Assembly (NCBI RefSeq): GCF_031453975.1
Contig: NZ_JAVDPW010000007.1
Span: 248,001 to 312,000, forward strand
Source of the DNA: Inquilinus ginsengisoli_A
GTDB lineage: Bacteria; Pseudomonadota; Alphaproteobacteria; DSM-16000; Inquilinaceae
Direction: 5' to 3'
Length of the DNA stretch: 64,000 bases
Every line of letters starts with the position of its first letter. Positions within the stretch are counted from its first letter, which is position 1. Below the pieces are notes generated by a model. The model made no database searches and was not told the origin of the DNA. It saw only the letters and a program-made list of their open reading frames with translations. This document shows positions 41,991-51,300 of the stretch, in pieces. The position numbers and the translations under genes were made by a program.

Positions 41991-42908
41991 TCAAACGCTA
42001 GCGGTTGAACGCCATGAGGGACGGTTTGTTCCGATCCGTGGTGGTGCCGCCGGCAGGTCGGTCGGCTCGTGCAGCCCACGGCACAGCAGGAGATAATCGG
42101 GTTCTTCCGGATCGATCAAGCCGCGCCGGATCGCCAGGTCGATGATGACGAGCGCGACGTTGAACTTGAAGTCCTCGGTGTCGCGGATCCGCTCCAGCGC
42201 CGCGGCCAGCGGCCAGCGCTCGAACGCCTCGACCTCGCCGTCGGTGTTCTCGGGCGTGAAGTCGGGGGCCAGCGCCAGGTCGTAGACGAACAGCGTGTCG
42301 CGCCGCAGCCCCTCGGCCGTGCCCATCATGTAGGTGATGGCGCTGGCCGGGACGGCCTGCCGCGCCAGCGCCGCGGGGATCCCGGCCTCCTCGGCGCATT
42401 CCTTGACCACGTTCTCGGCCAGCGACAGGCCGTGGGGCTGGCCGCCGGCGACGATGTTGTCGAGCTTGCCGGGGTCCAGCGCGCGGTCGGCTGACCGCCG
42501 GCCGATCCACAGCAGCGGCCCGTCCGGCGACTCGACCACGCCGTTGATGTGGACGCCGAAGGATTTTATGCCCAGCGCCACCGCGGCGCCGCGGTCGACC
42601 GTCGCCAGCAGCGGGGCGCCCCATTCGGCCAGGACGGGATAGCGCTCGTCCCGCCGCTTGCGCACCAGCCCGGCTTCGATCAGCCGGTCGGTGACCGCTT
42701 CCAGCGCCTCGGCCCGGGCCTCGGGGCTGTCCAGCCGGTCGTCCAGGCGCCAGCCCATGCCCTCGGCCCGCAGCGGGTCGGGCCAGCGGTCCAGCACCGC
42801 GGCCACGGGCGGCGCGACCCAGCCGGCGACGGTGTCGCCGATCCGCCAGGGGCGGAGCGGTGCGGGGTCGTGGGCGGTGCAGGCGAGGACTCGGTCGAGC
42901 AGGCTCAT
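41991..42908 (-). CDS. Nudix hydrolase (DUF4743/Tnr3-like)
   Basis: 305 residues. The N-terminal ~110 residues form the DUF4743 part (WRIGDTVAGWVAPPVAAVLDRWP). The Nudix box is GGQPHGLSLAENVVKECAEEAGI (about residue 160): it keeps the REUXEEXGU half as KECAEEAGI, but the first catalytic Glu position is not Glu. This is common in the thiamine-pyrophosphokinase-linked Nudix subgroup, which acts on oxidised thiamine diphosphates. It is followed closely by the SHOCT lipoprotein on the same strand. Confidence 0.88.
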   Translation of the reverse strand: MSLLDRVLACTAHDPAPLRPWRIGDTVAGWVAPPVAAVLDRWPDPLRAEGMGWRLDDRLDSPEARAEALEAVTDRLIEAGLVRKRRDERYPVLAEWGAPLLATVDRGAAVALGIKSFGVHINGVVESPDGPLLWIGRRSADRALDPGKLDNIVAGGQPHGLSLAENVVKECAEEAGIPAALARQAVPASAITYMMGTAEGLRRDTLFVYDLALAPDFTPENTDGEVEAFERWPLAAALERIRDTEDFKFNVALVIIDLAIRRGLIDPEEPDYLLLCRGLHEPTDLPAAPPRIGTNRPSWRSTASV

Positions 42909-43072
42909 CCGCTCCGGTCTAGAGCATGTCGGGCGCAGGGGGAACCGCGAACACGAGCGGCCCGGGACACCGCCGGGGCATCGGGGGGTGCAAGCACCGA
43001 TGGGAAGGCTTAACCTTGAGCCCGACCCCGGTCTCGGTGTTAATGGGCCGGTTCGGGGGTGGAGGAACGCTG

Positions 43073-44185
43073 GTGCGGCAGGCGCGGATCGGTCGGATCA
43101 TGACGGCAGGCGGGGCGGCGTTGGTGGCGCTGGTCCTGGCGTGGCCGGCCGCGGCGGCCGTCGACCTCGGCAATCTCTCGGCCGACGACATGCGGGCGCT
43201 GCAGCGCATCCTCGAGACCGAACGCACCAATTCGCCGAAGCGGCTGCCCTCGGGCATGGCCGTCACCGTGGTCCAGACCCAGACCTCGCCGCGCGTCTGC
43301 CGCATCTTCCGCATCGGCCGCCAGGGCCAGGAAGGCCAGGCGGTGGGCTGCCGCATCGGCGCCCAGCGCTGGGCGTTGAACGCCTCGATCGAGGCGGCCC
43401 GGGCCGTGCCGGCCGATGTGGCACCGGCCGACGTGGCGCCAAATGGGCCGGCGGCGCGGCCGAAGGTGGTGGCGCAGTCGCGACCGGTCCCGTCCGAGGA
43501 TGAGGGCGTGGAGGAGGCGGGGGCCGACAGCACGCCGTCAACGCCACCGCGCCGTGGCGGCGCCGAGACCGGCACGGCGCCGGCCGAGGCCCAGGTGGCG
43601 GCGCTGCCGCCGCCGCGGGCGCCGTTCCAGCCGCCGCGGCCGCTCGACCGCCCGCGCAGCGCCGCCGCGCCCGACACGCCGGTGACGGCGCCGACTCAGG
43701 CGCCGGTGCCCCGCGCCCGCCCGGGCGCCGCCGGCCAGGCCCCGGTCGCCGCCGTCGCCCCGCAGGCCCCACGGCCGGCGGTGGTCGAGATCGACCCGAA
43801 TCTGCGGGTGCTGACCACGCCGCCGGTGGCGCCGCGCCCCTTGCCGCGGCCCGGCGCGGCCCAGCCCGCCCCGGCCGTCGCACCGGCGCCGGTTGCGGCC
43901 GCCGCCCCGCCGCCGTCCCCCGCGGTCGCCGCGGCGCCGGCGCCGAAGCCGGCGGAATCGTTGATCAGCGTGCCGCCCGCCGCCATCCTCGCGCCGTCGC
44001 CGGTCGAGGCGCTGCTGCCGCGCACTGCGGCGCCCGCCCCCTTCGCCGTGCCCGCGCCGCGGGCCCGCCCGATGGTGGCCGCGGCGCAGCCGGCCGCGCC
44101 GGCCCTGCCGGTCGTCGTCCCCGGCGCCCGGCCGGTGCCGCGCGGCCTGTCGGATGTGCCGGTGCCCCGCCGCCGGCCCGGCTGA
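43073..44185 (+). CDS. Secreted/periplasmic Pro-Ala-rich protein
   Basis: 370 residues from GTG 43073, chosen because GGAGGAA lies 5 nt upstream; ATG 43100 would also give the signal peptide (ALVALVLAWPAAAA). Residues 30-110 form the only folded part: DLGNLSADDMRALQRILETERTNSP, then CRIFRIGRQGQEGQAVGCRIGAQRWAL with two Cys. The remaining ~260 residues are Pro/Ala/Arg-rich and low-complexity, with recurring PRPL, PVPRARP and VPRRRP. It may span the envelope, but the family was not recognised. Confidence 0.75.
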   Translation: MRQARIGRIMTAGGAALVALVLAWPAAAAVDLGNLSADDMRALQRILETERTNSPKRLPSGMAVTVVQTQTSPRVCRIFRIGRQGQEGQAVGCRIGAQRWALNASIEAARAVPADVAPADVAPNGPAARPKVVAQSRPVPSEDEGVEEAGADSTPSTPPRRGGAETGTAPAEAQVAALPPPRAPFQPPRPLDRPRSAAAPDTPVTAPTQAPVPRARPGAAGQAPVAAVAPQAPRPAVVEIDPNLRVLTTPPVAPRPLPRPGAAQPAPAVAPAPVAAAAPPPSPAVAAAPAPKPAESLISVPPAAILAPSPVEALLPRTAAPAPFAVPAPRARPMVAAAQPAAPALPVVVPGARPVPRGLSDVPVPRRRPG

Positions 44186-44251
44186 GCCGCCGGGTGACCC
44201 GCCCCTGCAATCGCGCTGGGCGAGGCCGGGCCGGCGTCTTATAATTGTCGC

Positions 44252-44443
44252 ATGAGCATCGTCTTCATCATCCTCGCCGTGATCTGCATGGCCGGGGTCC
44301 TCGCCTCGCTCGCCACCGGTGTGGTCGGCATGGCCCAGCACGGACCGTTCAACCGCAAATGGGGCAACCGGCTGATGCAGGCCCGCATCGGCTTCCAGGC
44401 CCTGGCGATCCTGTTCTTCATGCTGGCGCTGTGGACGGCCTGA
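44252..44443 (+). CDS. Twin-transmembrane HIG1-domain protein
   Basis: 63 residues with two membrane helices (IVFIILAVICMAGVLASLATGVVGM and ARIGFQALAILFFMLALW) joined by a short basic loop, HGPFNRKWGNRLMQ. This is the alphaproteobacterial HIG1-like family, thought to associate with respiratory chain assembly. It lies 34 bp before the cobalamin adenosyltransferase gene. Confidence 0.85.
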   Translation: MSIVFIILAVICMAGVLASLATGVVGMAQHGPFNRKWGNRLMQARIGFQALAILFFMLALWTA

Positions 44444-44477
44444 GCGGCGCGCTCGCCTGCGCCCAGGGCGCGCGGCC

Positions 44478-45056
44478 ATGGTGACGCTGACCCGGATCTA
44501 CACGCGCGGCGGCGACGCCGGGCAGACCTCGCTGGTCGGCGGCCGGCGGGTGGACAAGCACGACCTGCGGGTCGAGGCCTACGGCACGGTGGACGAGGCC
44601 AATGCCGTGATCGGCCTGGCCCGGCTGCAGACCGCCCAATTGCCGGGGGAGGGCGAAGCCGACGCCATGCTCGGCCGCATCCAGAACGACCTGTTCGACC
44701 TCGGCGCCGACCTGGCGACGCCGGAGGAGAAGGACCCCAGATACCCGCCGCTTCGGGTGACGGCGGGGCAGGTCGACCGGCTGGAGCGCGAGATCGACGC
44801 CATGAACGCGGTGCTGGCGCCGCTCAACAGCTTCGTCCTGCCCGGCGGCAGCGCCGCCGCGGCCCATCTGCACCTCGCCCGCACCGTGGTGCGGCGGGCG
44901 GAACGGCTGGTCTCGGCGCTGATGGCGGCCGAGGCGGTGAACCCGGAGGCGCTGAAATACGCCAACCGGCTGTCGGACCATCTGTTCGTGCTGTCGCGCC
45001 ATCTGAACGGCGACGGCGAGAAGGATGTGCTGTGGGTGCCCGGCGCCCATCGCTAA
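44478..45056 (+). CDS. Cob(I)yrinic acid a,c-diamide adenosyltransferase (PduO type)
   Basis: 192 residues. The ATP-binding start TRIYTRGGDAGQTSLVGG is diagnostic, and the C-terminal RTVVRRAERLVSAL and LKYANRLSDHLFVLSRHLN complete the trimeric ATR signature. It makes adenosylcobalamin. The stop codon TAA ends at 45056, exactly the first base of the second ERIC-like element. Confidence 0.95.
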   Translation: MVTLTRIYTRGGDAGQTSLVGGRRVDKHDLRVEAYGTVDEANAVIGLARLQTAQLPGEGEADAMLGRIQNDLFDLGADLATPEEKDPRYPPLRVTAGQVDRLEREIDAMNAVLAPLNSFVLPGGSAAAAHLHLARTVVRRAERLVSALMAAEAVNPEALKYANRLSDHLFVLSRHLNGDGEKDVLWVPGAHR

Positions 45057-45200
45057 GAGACCGTTTGGAAACGCTACTGGTGCGGCCGTCTGACGGCGGT
45101 TTCTGCGCTTCCGGTGCTCACGGACCCAAACGTCCGCTGCGCGCCGGTTCTCGAAACCACCGCCAGCCGACTCACACCAGCGCGTTTCCAAACGGTCTCT
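45056..45200. repeat. ERIC-like ~145-bp palindromic element, copy 2
   Basis: Terminal repeats AGAGACCGTTTGGAAACGC (45056-45074) and GCGTTTCCAAACGGTCTCT (45182-45200) are perfect 19-bp inverses. CTGGTG/CACCAG, GGTTTC/GAAACC and GGAC/GTCC extend the pairing inward, so the transcript can fold into one long hairpin. It starts on the last base of the previous stop codon. Confidence 0.95.
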
Positions 45201-45253
45201 AAGGGCTTGTGCTCATGACTTGAGCAAGATGCTTGCGTCGGCGGCAGTCGCGT

Positions 45254-45283
45254 TGACAAGCTATGTCGGACATCACTATCGTT
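45254..45283 (+). promoter_or_regulatory. Probable sigma-70 promoter of the 3-hydroxybutyryl-CoA dehydrogenase gene
   Basis: Consensus -35 TTGACA (45254-45259) with -10 TATCGT (45278-45283) at an 18-bp spacing, about 70 bp before the start codon. Confidence 0.55.
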
Positions 45284-45353
45284 CGACCTCTTTGCTGCAC
45301 CGCACCAATGCGGGCGGCGCAAGATCCAGGGACGTTCGGAGCGGAACCGCGGC

Positions 45354-46226
45354 ATGATCCAGACGATCGGGGTGATCGGCGCAGGGCAGATGGGCAGCGG
45401 CATTGCCCATGTCGGCGCGCAGAACGGCTTCACCATCCGGCTCCTGGATGTCGATCCGAAGGCGTTGGCGCATGCGGTCGAACACATCGACGGCAACCTT
45501 GAGCGGCTGATCGCCCGCGGCAAGCTGACGGCCAAGGAAAAGGCCGAGACCCTCGGCCGCATCCACGGCATCACCGACTACCGCGACTTCAAGGATTGCG
45601 ACCTCGTGATCGAGGCGGCGACCGAGAACGAGCCGATCAAGCGCGAGATCTTCAAGCATCTGGTGCCGCATCTGAACGAACGTGCGATGGTGGCGACCAA
45701 CACCAGCTCGATCTCGATCACCCGGCTGGCGGCCACGACCGACCGTCCGGAACGCTTCATCGGCATGCACTTCATGAACCCGGTGCCGGTGATGAAGCTG
45801 GTGGAGATCATCCGCGGCATCGCCACCGACGACGCGACCTACGAGGCGATCCACGAGCTGTCGGTCAAGCTGGGCAAGACCCCGGCGGTGTCCGAGGATT
45901 TCCCGGCCTTCATCGTCAACCGCATCCTGCTGCCGATGATCAACGAGGCGGTCTACACCCTCTATGAGGGGGTGGGGTCGGTCGAGGCCATCGACACCTC
46001 GATGAAGCTCGGCGCCAACCACCCGATGGGGCCGCTGGAGCTGGCCGACTTCATCGGCCTCGACACCTGCCTGTCGATCATGAACGTGCTGTATGACGGC
46101 CTGGCCGACAGCAAGTACCGGCCCTGTCCGCTCTTGGTGAAATACGTCGAGGCCGGCTGGCTCGGCCGCAAGACCAAGCGCGGCTTCTACGACTATTCCA
46201 AGGACGTCCCGGTCCCCACCCGCTGA
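45354..46226 (+). CDS. 3-hydroxybutyryl-CoA dehydrogenase
   Basis: 290 residues. NAD-binding start IGVIGAGQMGSGIAHVGAQNG. The catalytic His-Glu pair lies in FIGMHFMNPVPVMKLVEI (His about residue 139). The C-terminal dimerisation part (LLPMINEAVYTLYEGVGS, MGPLELADFIGLD) is present and full length. It acts in butyrate or poly-hydroxybutyrate metabolism. The TGA stop overlaps the third ERIC-like element by two bases. Confidence 0.94.
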   Translation: MIQTIGVIGAGQMGSGIAHVGAQNGFTIRLLDVDPKALAHAVEHIDGNLERLIARGKLTAKEKAETLGRIHGITDYRDFKDCDLVIEAATENEPIKREIFKHLVPHLNERAMVATNTSSISITRLAATTDRPERFIGMHFMNPVPVMKLVEIIRGIATDDATYEAIHELSVKLGKTPAVSEDFPAFIVNRILLPMINEAVYTLYEGVGSVEAIDTSMKLGANHPMGPLELADFIGLDTCLSIMNVLYDGLADSKYRPCPLLVKYVEAGWLGRKTKRGFYDYSKDVPVPTR

Positions 46227-46368
46227 GACCGTCCGATAACACGCCCGGCGCGGCCGTCTGACGGCGGTTTCTGCGCTTCCGGTGCTCACGGACGACCATG
46301 TCCGCTGCGCTCCGGTTCTCGAAACCATCGCCAGCCGACTCGCGCCGAGCGCGTTCTCGAACGGCCTC
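46225..46368. repeat. ERIC-like ~145-bp palindromic element, copy 3
   Basis: Ends GAGACCGTCCGATAACAC and GCGTTCTCGAACGGCCTC are imperfect inverses; the interior matches copies 1 and 2 (GGCCGTCTGACGGCGG, CGCTTCCGGTGCTCACGGAC). It begins inside the TGA stop of the upstream gene and ends just before the convergent AsnC gene. Confidence 0.9.
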
Positions 46369-46385
46369 CGAGCCGGTGAAAGCTC

Positions 46386-46883
46386 TTAGGCCCCGATCGG
46401 CACCTTGGTCTCGTACTTCACGCGCGACAGGTTGAAGCTGGTGCGGAAGCGCTTGATGTTGTGCTCATTGGCCAGCACGCGGCGGCAGAACAGGTTGTAG
46501 GCCTCCATGTCGCGGCAGGTCACGACCAAGAGATAGTCGGTCTCGCCGGACACGAAATAGCATTGCTGCACCTCCGGCTCGGCGGCGATCTTGCGCTCGA
46601 AGGCGGCCAGCACGTCCTCGCGTTGGCGGTCCAGCTCGACCCCGACGAAGGCGACGATGGTCTGGCCGACCTTCTCGGGATCGACCAGCGCCACATCCTT
46701 CACCACCACCCCGTCCTGGCGCAGCCGCCGCACCCGCTTCAGGCAGGCCGGCGGCGACAGGCCGACGCGTTCGGCCAGGGCCAGGTTGGTGACCTGGTTG
46801 TCCTCCTGCAGCAGGTCGAGGATGCGCCGGTCGATGGCGTCGAGCACGATCGGGGCCGGTTTACCGGCAGCAGGACTTTTCAT
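46386..46883 (-). CDS. AsnC/Lrp family transcriptional regulator
   Basis: 165 residues from ATG 46883. Winged helix LDAIDRRILDLLQEDNQVTNLALAERVGLSPPACLKRVRRLRQDG, then the RAM domain with EVQQCYFVSGETDYLLVV. It is divergent from the SHMT-like gene at 47002 (118 bp between starts), so it probably controls that gene in response to an amino acid. Only about a third of its residues seem to match the other AsnC protein here. Confidence 0.93.
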   Translation of the reverse strand: MKSPAAGKPAPIVLDAIDRRILDLLQEDNQVTNLALAERVGLSPPACLKRVRRLRQDGVVVKDVALVDPEKVGQTIVAFVGVELDRQREDVLAAFERKIAAEPEVQQCYFVSGETDYLLVVTCRDMEAYNLFCRRVLANEHNIKRFRTSFNLSRVKYETKVPIGA

Positions 46884-47001
46884 GGATTTCTCCGAACGGG
46901 ACCCAAGGCGATCCAAAACGGAAACTCCGGGCCTGTAAATCGAAATCCGGTCCCATTGATTCTGCCCTAGCCTGGATTCGCTCGAACCAGGGGAGGCCGG
47001 G

Positions 47002-48360
47002 ATGGCGCAGACGGATCTGACGAACCGTATCGAGGTGCATGACCGCGACACGCTGGCCACGGCGCGCGCCGTGCTGGACGCCTGCGTCGACCCCGCGGCG
47101 ATGGGCGAGGCGGTCAAGGCCGCGGTCGGGCGCAACGCGCAATGGCGCGGCGAGGACTGCATCAACCTGCTGGCGCCCGAGGCGCCGACCAGCCCGGGCG
47201 TGCGGGCGCTGCTGGCGGCCGAGATCGGCACCCGGGCGGCGGAGGGCCATATCGGCCGGGTCAACCGCTGGTTCGCCGGCACCCGCCACATCGACGAGGT
47301 CGAGGCGCTGTGCGTCGAGCTGCTGAAGCGGCATTTCCGCTGCAATTACGCCGACCACCGGATGTGCGCCTCGATGATCGGCAACGCCGTGGTCTACACC
47401 GCGCTGACTGCGCCGGGCGACGTGGTGATGACCGCGCCGCAGCCCACCGGCGGCCATTCCTCGAACCGGCTCGACGGCCCGGCCGGCGCCATGGGCCGCA
47501 CCGTCGTCGACATTCCGATGGACCCGGACGAGCTGGTGGTCGACCTCGACCTGTTCCGGCGGGCGGCGCCGCTGGCCCGGCCGAAGCTGGTGGCGCTGGG
47601 CCTGTCGATGACGCTGTTCCCGCAGCCGGTGGCGGCGATGCGCGAGGTCATCGCCGATTGGGGCGGCCGGTTCTTCTTCGACGCGGCGCACCAGCTCGGC
47701 CTGATCGGCGGCGGCCAGTTCCAGGATCCGTTGGGGGAGGGGGCGGACATCGTCACCGGCTCGGCCGGCAAGACCTTCGCCGGCCCGCAATCCGGCATCA
47801 TCCTGTGGAACGACCCTGAGATCACCGAGGCGGTGACCACGGCGGTGTTCCCGGTCTGGGCCGCGACCCACCAGGTCAACCGGGTGGCGGCGCTGGCCCT
47901 GGCGACGGCGGAGGCGATCGAATTCGGCGCGGCGCTGCAGGCGCAGATCGTCGCCAACGCCAAGGCGCTGGCCCAGGCGCTGCAGGATCGTGGCATTCCG
48001 ATGCTGGGCGCGCACAAGGGCTTCACCACCACCCATCAGGCCATCGCCGATGCCCGCGGCTTCGGCCGGGGCCTGGCGGCGGCGCAGCAACTCGAACGGG
48101 CGAACCTGATCGTCAACAAGAACCTGCTGCCGGCCGACCGCAAGGAAGACTGGGACTACCCCGGCGGCCTGCGCATCGGCACCATCGAGGTCACCCGCTT
48201 CGGCATGCGCGAACGCGAGATGGAGGCGATCGCCGAGCTGATCGCCCGCGTGCTGGTGCGCGGCGAGGCGCCGGAGGCGGTGCTGCCCGATGTCGTCGCC
48301 CTGCGCCACAGCTTCCCGACGATCCACTACTGCTTCGAGAACGGGCTCCCGCCGGGCTGA
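47002..48360 (+). CDS. Serine hydroxymethyltransferase-like PLP enzyme
   Basis: 452 residues, GGGGAGG upstream of the ATG. Fold-type I PLP protein of the SHMT group: INLLAPEAPTSPGVRALLAAEIGTRAAEGHIGR near the N-terminus, the Asp motif in FFFDAAHQLGLIGGG and the Schiff-base Lys257 in TGSAGKTFAGPQSG. It diverges from true GlyA (SHMT has a TTTTHKT-type lysine motif), so it may be a threonine aldolase-like, alpha-methylserine or transaldolase-type enzyme. Divergent AsnC control suggests an amino-acid substrate. Its 3' end overlaps the giant helicase by 34 bp. Confidence 0.85.
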   Translation: MAQTDLTNRIEVHDRDTLATARAVLDACVDPAAMGEAVKAAVGRNAQWRGEDCINLLAPEAPTSPGVRALLAAEIGTRAAEGHIGRVNRWFAGTRHIDEVEALCVELLKRHFRCNYADHRMCASMIGNAVVYTALTAPGDVVMTAPQPTGGHSSNRLDGPAGAMGRTVVDIPMDPDELVVDLDLFRRAAPLARPKLVALGLSMTLFPQPVAAMREVIADWGGRFFFDAAHQLGLIGGGQFQDPLGEGADIVTGSAGKTFAGPQSGIILWNDPEITEAVTTAVFPVWAATHQVNRVAALALATAEAIEFGAALQAQIVANAKALAQALQDRGIPMLGAHKGFTTTHQAIADARGFGRGLAAAQQLERANLIVNKNLLPADRKEDWDYPGGLRIGTIEVTRFGMREREMEAIAELIARVLVRGEAPEAVLPDVVALRHSFPTIHYCFENGLPPG

Positions 48361-51300
48361 GCCTGCGCCTGGGCCTCGTCCGGCCCGGCGGCCAGCGCCG
48401 CCTCGATGCGCTGGCGGGCCGGGGCGGTGAGGCGGCGGATGCCGAACAGCCGCGCGATCTCGACCGCTGCGTCCTCTGTCCCTTGGCCAGGGGCCGCGGC
48501 CCGGATCTCGGCCAGCGCGATCTCCTCGATCTGGCGGATATCGTCCGGCGTGGCCGGTGTGCGCCAGCCCTGCCAGCGCGCCGGCACCTCGCGGTCGGGC
48601 CAGACGAACAGCCCGGCCGTCCCGTCCGGCGCCGTGTGGTGCCGCTGTGCCACGATGCCCATCACCCGCTCCCGGATCAGGCGTCCAGCACGCTGGAAGC
48701 CATGCGCCCGGGCGATTCGCTGCACCAGCAGGCTTTCCGAGATCGGCGCCTCGCCGTCGAGCACATGCCCGACCAGCGCCGCCAGCGTCGAATCATAGGC
48801 GGGCTCGTAGAACGCCACCGGGTCGATCGCGGCTTGGTGAGGTGTGAAGTCGGTCACCCGGTAGGGGGCCGGTGCCGGGGCGATGCCGTCGGCGGGCACC
48901 TGCCGCGCCAACCGCGCCGGCGCCTCGTCCGGAACATGCGCCGCGGCACCGTTGGCGGTGGCAGAGGCCGGCGGCAGCTCCACTGTCGGCACGATGTCGG
49001 CCTCGGGCGGCGGGGCGACCAGGATCGGCTCGGGCGGCGTCGGCGTCGCTGCGGCGGCTGCCACCGCGGCCTCGGCGCGAGAGGCGTCCAGCGCCGCCTC
49101 CAGCGCGCGGTGCAGCCGGTCGGCGGACCCGGCCTTGTCGATCCACCAGTCGGTGGACCAGATCCGCATCAGCGTCCAGCCCAGGCCTTCCAGGATGCCG
49201 GCGCGCACCTTGTCACGGTCGCGGGCGGTCGCGGCGCTGTGATAGGCGGCGCCGTCGCACTCCACCCCGGCCAGATAGTCGCCGGGCCGGTCGGGATGGA
49301 CGATGCCGAGGTCGATGCGGAAGCGCGACACGCCGATCTGCGGCACCACGGTCCAGCCACGGCGGGCCAGTTCCCGGGCCACGGCCACCTCGAACGGCGA
49401 TTCGGGCCCGCCGACCGACCCGTGCACGGCTTCGGCCAGCGCGGCCGGGCCGCGTTCGGCGAATTCGATGAAATGCTTGAGGTCGCGCACCGCGCGGGCA
49501 CTCGTCCGGTTCAGGTCGATCATGCCGGGGTCGAAGGAGGTGAACACCATCATCTCCTGCCGCGCACGGGTCACCGCCACGTTCAGCCGCCGCCAGCCGC
49601 CTTCGCTGTTCAGCGCGCCGAAAGACATCGACATCGTCCTGGCCCCCGGCTCGGTCGGGCCGAAGCCGATGCCGAGCATGATCAGGTCGCGCTCGTCGCC
49701 CTGCACCGTCTCCAGGTTCTTCACCACCACCGGCTCGGTGCGGTCTTCGCCGAAATGGGGCTCGATCTCGGGGTGCTGGCGCCGGGCCTTGTCGAGCAGG
49801 TCCTCCACCAGCCGCTGCTGGTCGGCGTTCAGGGTGATGATGCCCAGGGTCCGGCCGGCGGCGACGAAGGCGGGGTCGGTCAGGCGGCGCACGGCCTCGT
49901 CGACCAGCGCCTGCGCCTCGATCGGGTTGGTGCGGCCTTTGCCGCGGGCGTAGACTCCGTCGACCCGACGCCATTCCACCGCGCTGGCCCGCGTCACCGG
50001 CGCCGGGAAGGTGACCAACCCGCTCTCGTAATAGCGGTGGTTGGAGAATGCGATCAGGCTTTCGTGCCGGCTGCGGTAGTGCCAGGACAGGCTGTGCATC
50101 GGCACTCCGGCGGCCAGGCATTCGTCGAGGATGCTCTCCATGTCCTCTTCAAGGTCGGCGTCGCTGTCGGTCGCGGTGGCGGACCGGGTGAAGAAGCTGG
50201 TCGGCGGCATCTGCCGCGGGTCGCCGGCGATCACCACCTGGGCGCCGCGGGCGATCGCGCCGACCGCGTCCCAGGGCGAGATCTGCGAGGCCTCGTCGAA
50301 GATCACCAGGTCGAACAGCGCCTGGTCCGGCGGCAGGTACTGCGCGATCGACAGCGGGCTCATCAGCATGCAGGGGGCCAGCCGGGTGAAGGACTCGCCC
50401 ATCTCCGCGGCCAGCTGGCGGATCGGCTTGTGCCGGCGCTGCAACTGCAGCTGATGCTTCAGCACGGCATAGCCGTCGCCGCGCCCGACGCTGTCCTTCG
50501 CCGGGATCAGGCCGCAGATCCGGGCGCGGATGTAGCGCACCGCGAGTTCGGACAGCCGGCCGTCCAGCCGGCGGAAGGATTCGATGTTGTCCATATGGAC
50601 CGAGGCGGCGAAGCGCGACAGCAGCGGCTCGGCGTCGATCCGCCCGCTGGCGAACCAGCGGGCATAGCCGGTCTCGAAGGCGTCGGACGTCTCGCGCGGC
50701 GCGATCGCGCCGGTCTCCAGCGCCGTGACCAGCGGCCCCAGCTCCGACTGCATCGCCTCGTCGCGCACCCGGCGCCAGTCGGTCCAGGCCTTCAGCCGGG
50801 GCGCATGGCCGGCAACCATCCCGGCGTGGCCGCGGACCGCGGCGAAGTCGCCGGCGGGGACGGGTGGTTCCGCCAGTTCGTCGAAGCGCTGCACCGCGGC
50901 ATCATAGCTTGCAGCGGCCTCGCCCAGCCGGGCCTGGGCGCGGGCGATGGCGCCGCCATCCGCCAGCAGGTCGTTGGCGTCGACCACCAGGGTGGTCATG
51001 GCGCCGCGCAGCGCGGCCAGATGTTCGGGGCCGGTCGCCGCCGCCGAGATCGCCGCGCGCAGGGCCTCGGCCAGGGCCAGGGCGGATTCGACCGCCGCGC
51101 CGTCGCTGGCCAGCCCGGCCCAGCCGGGCACGCCGGCCAGGCGCGGGGCCAGCCCGTCCAGCTCCGCCAGCGCGGCGGCCATGGCGTCGAGATGCGGCAG
51201 GTCGGCCGGCACGTCGACCGGGCCCGCGGCGCCGCCCTGTTGCGCCAGGTCGCGGCCGACGCGCTTCCGGGCAAGGCCGGCGAGCGGCCAGATCTTCGCC

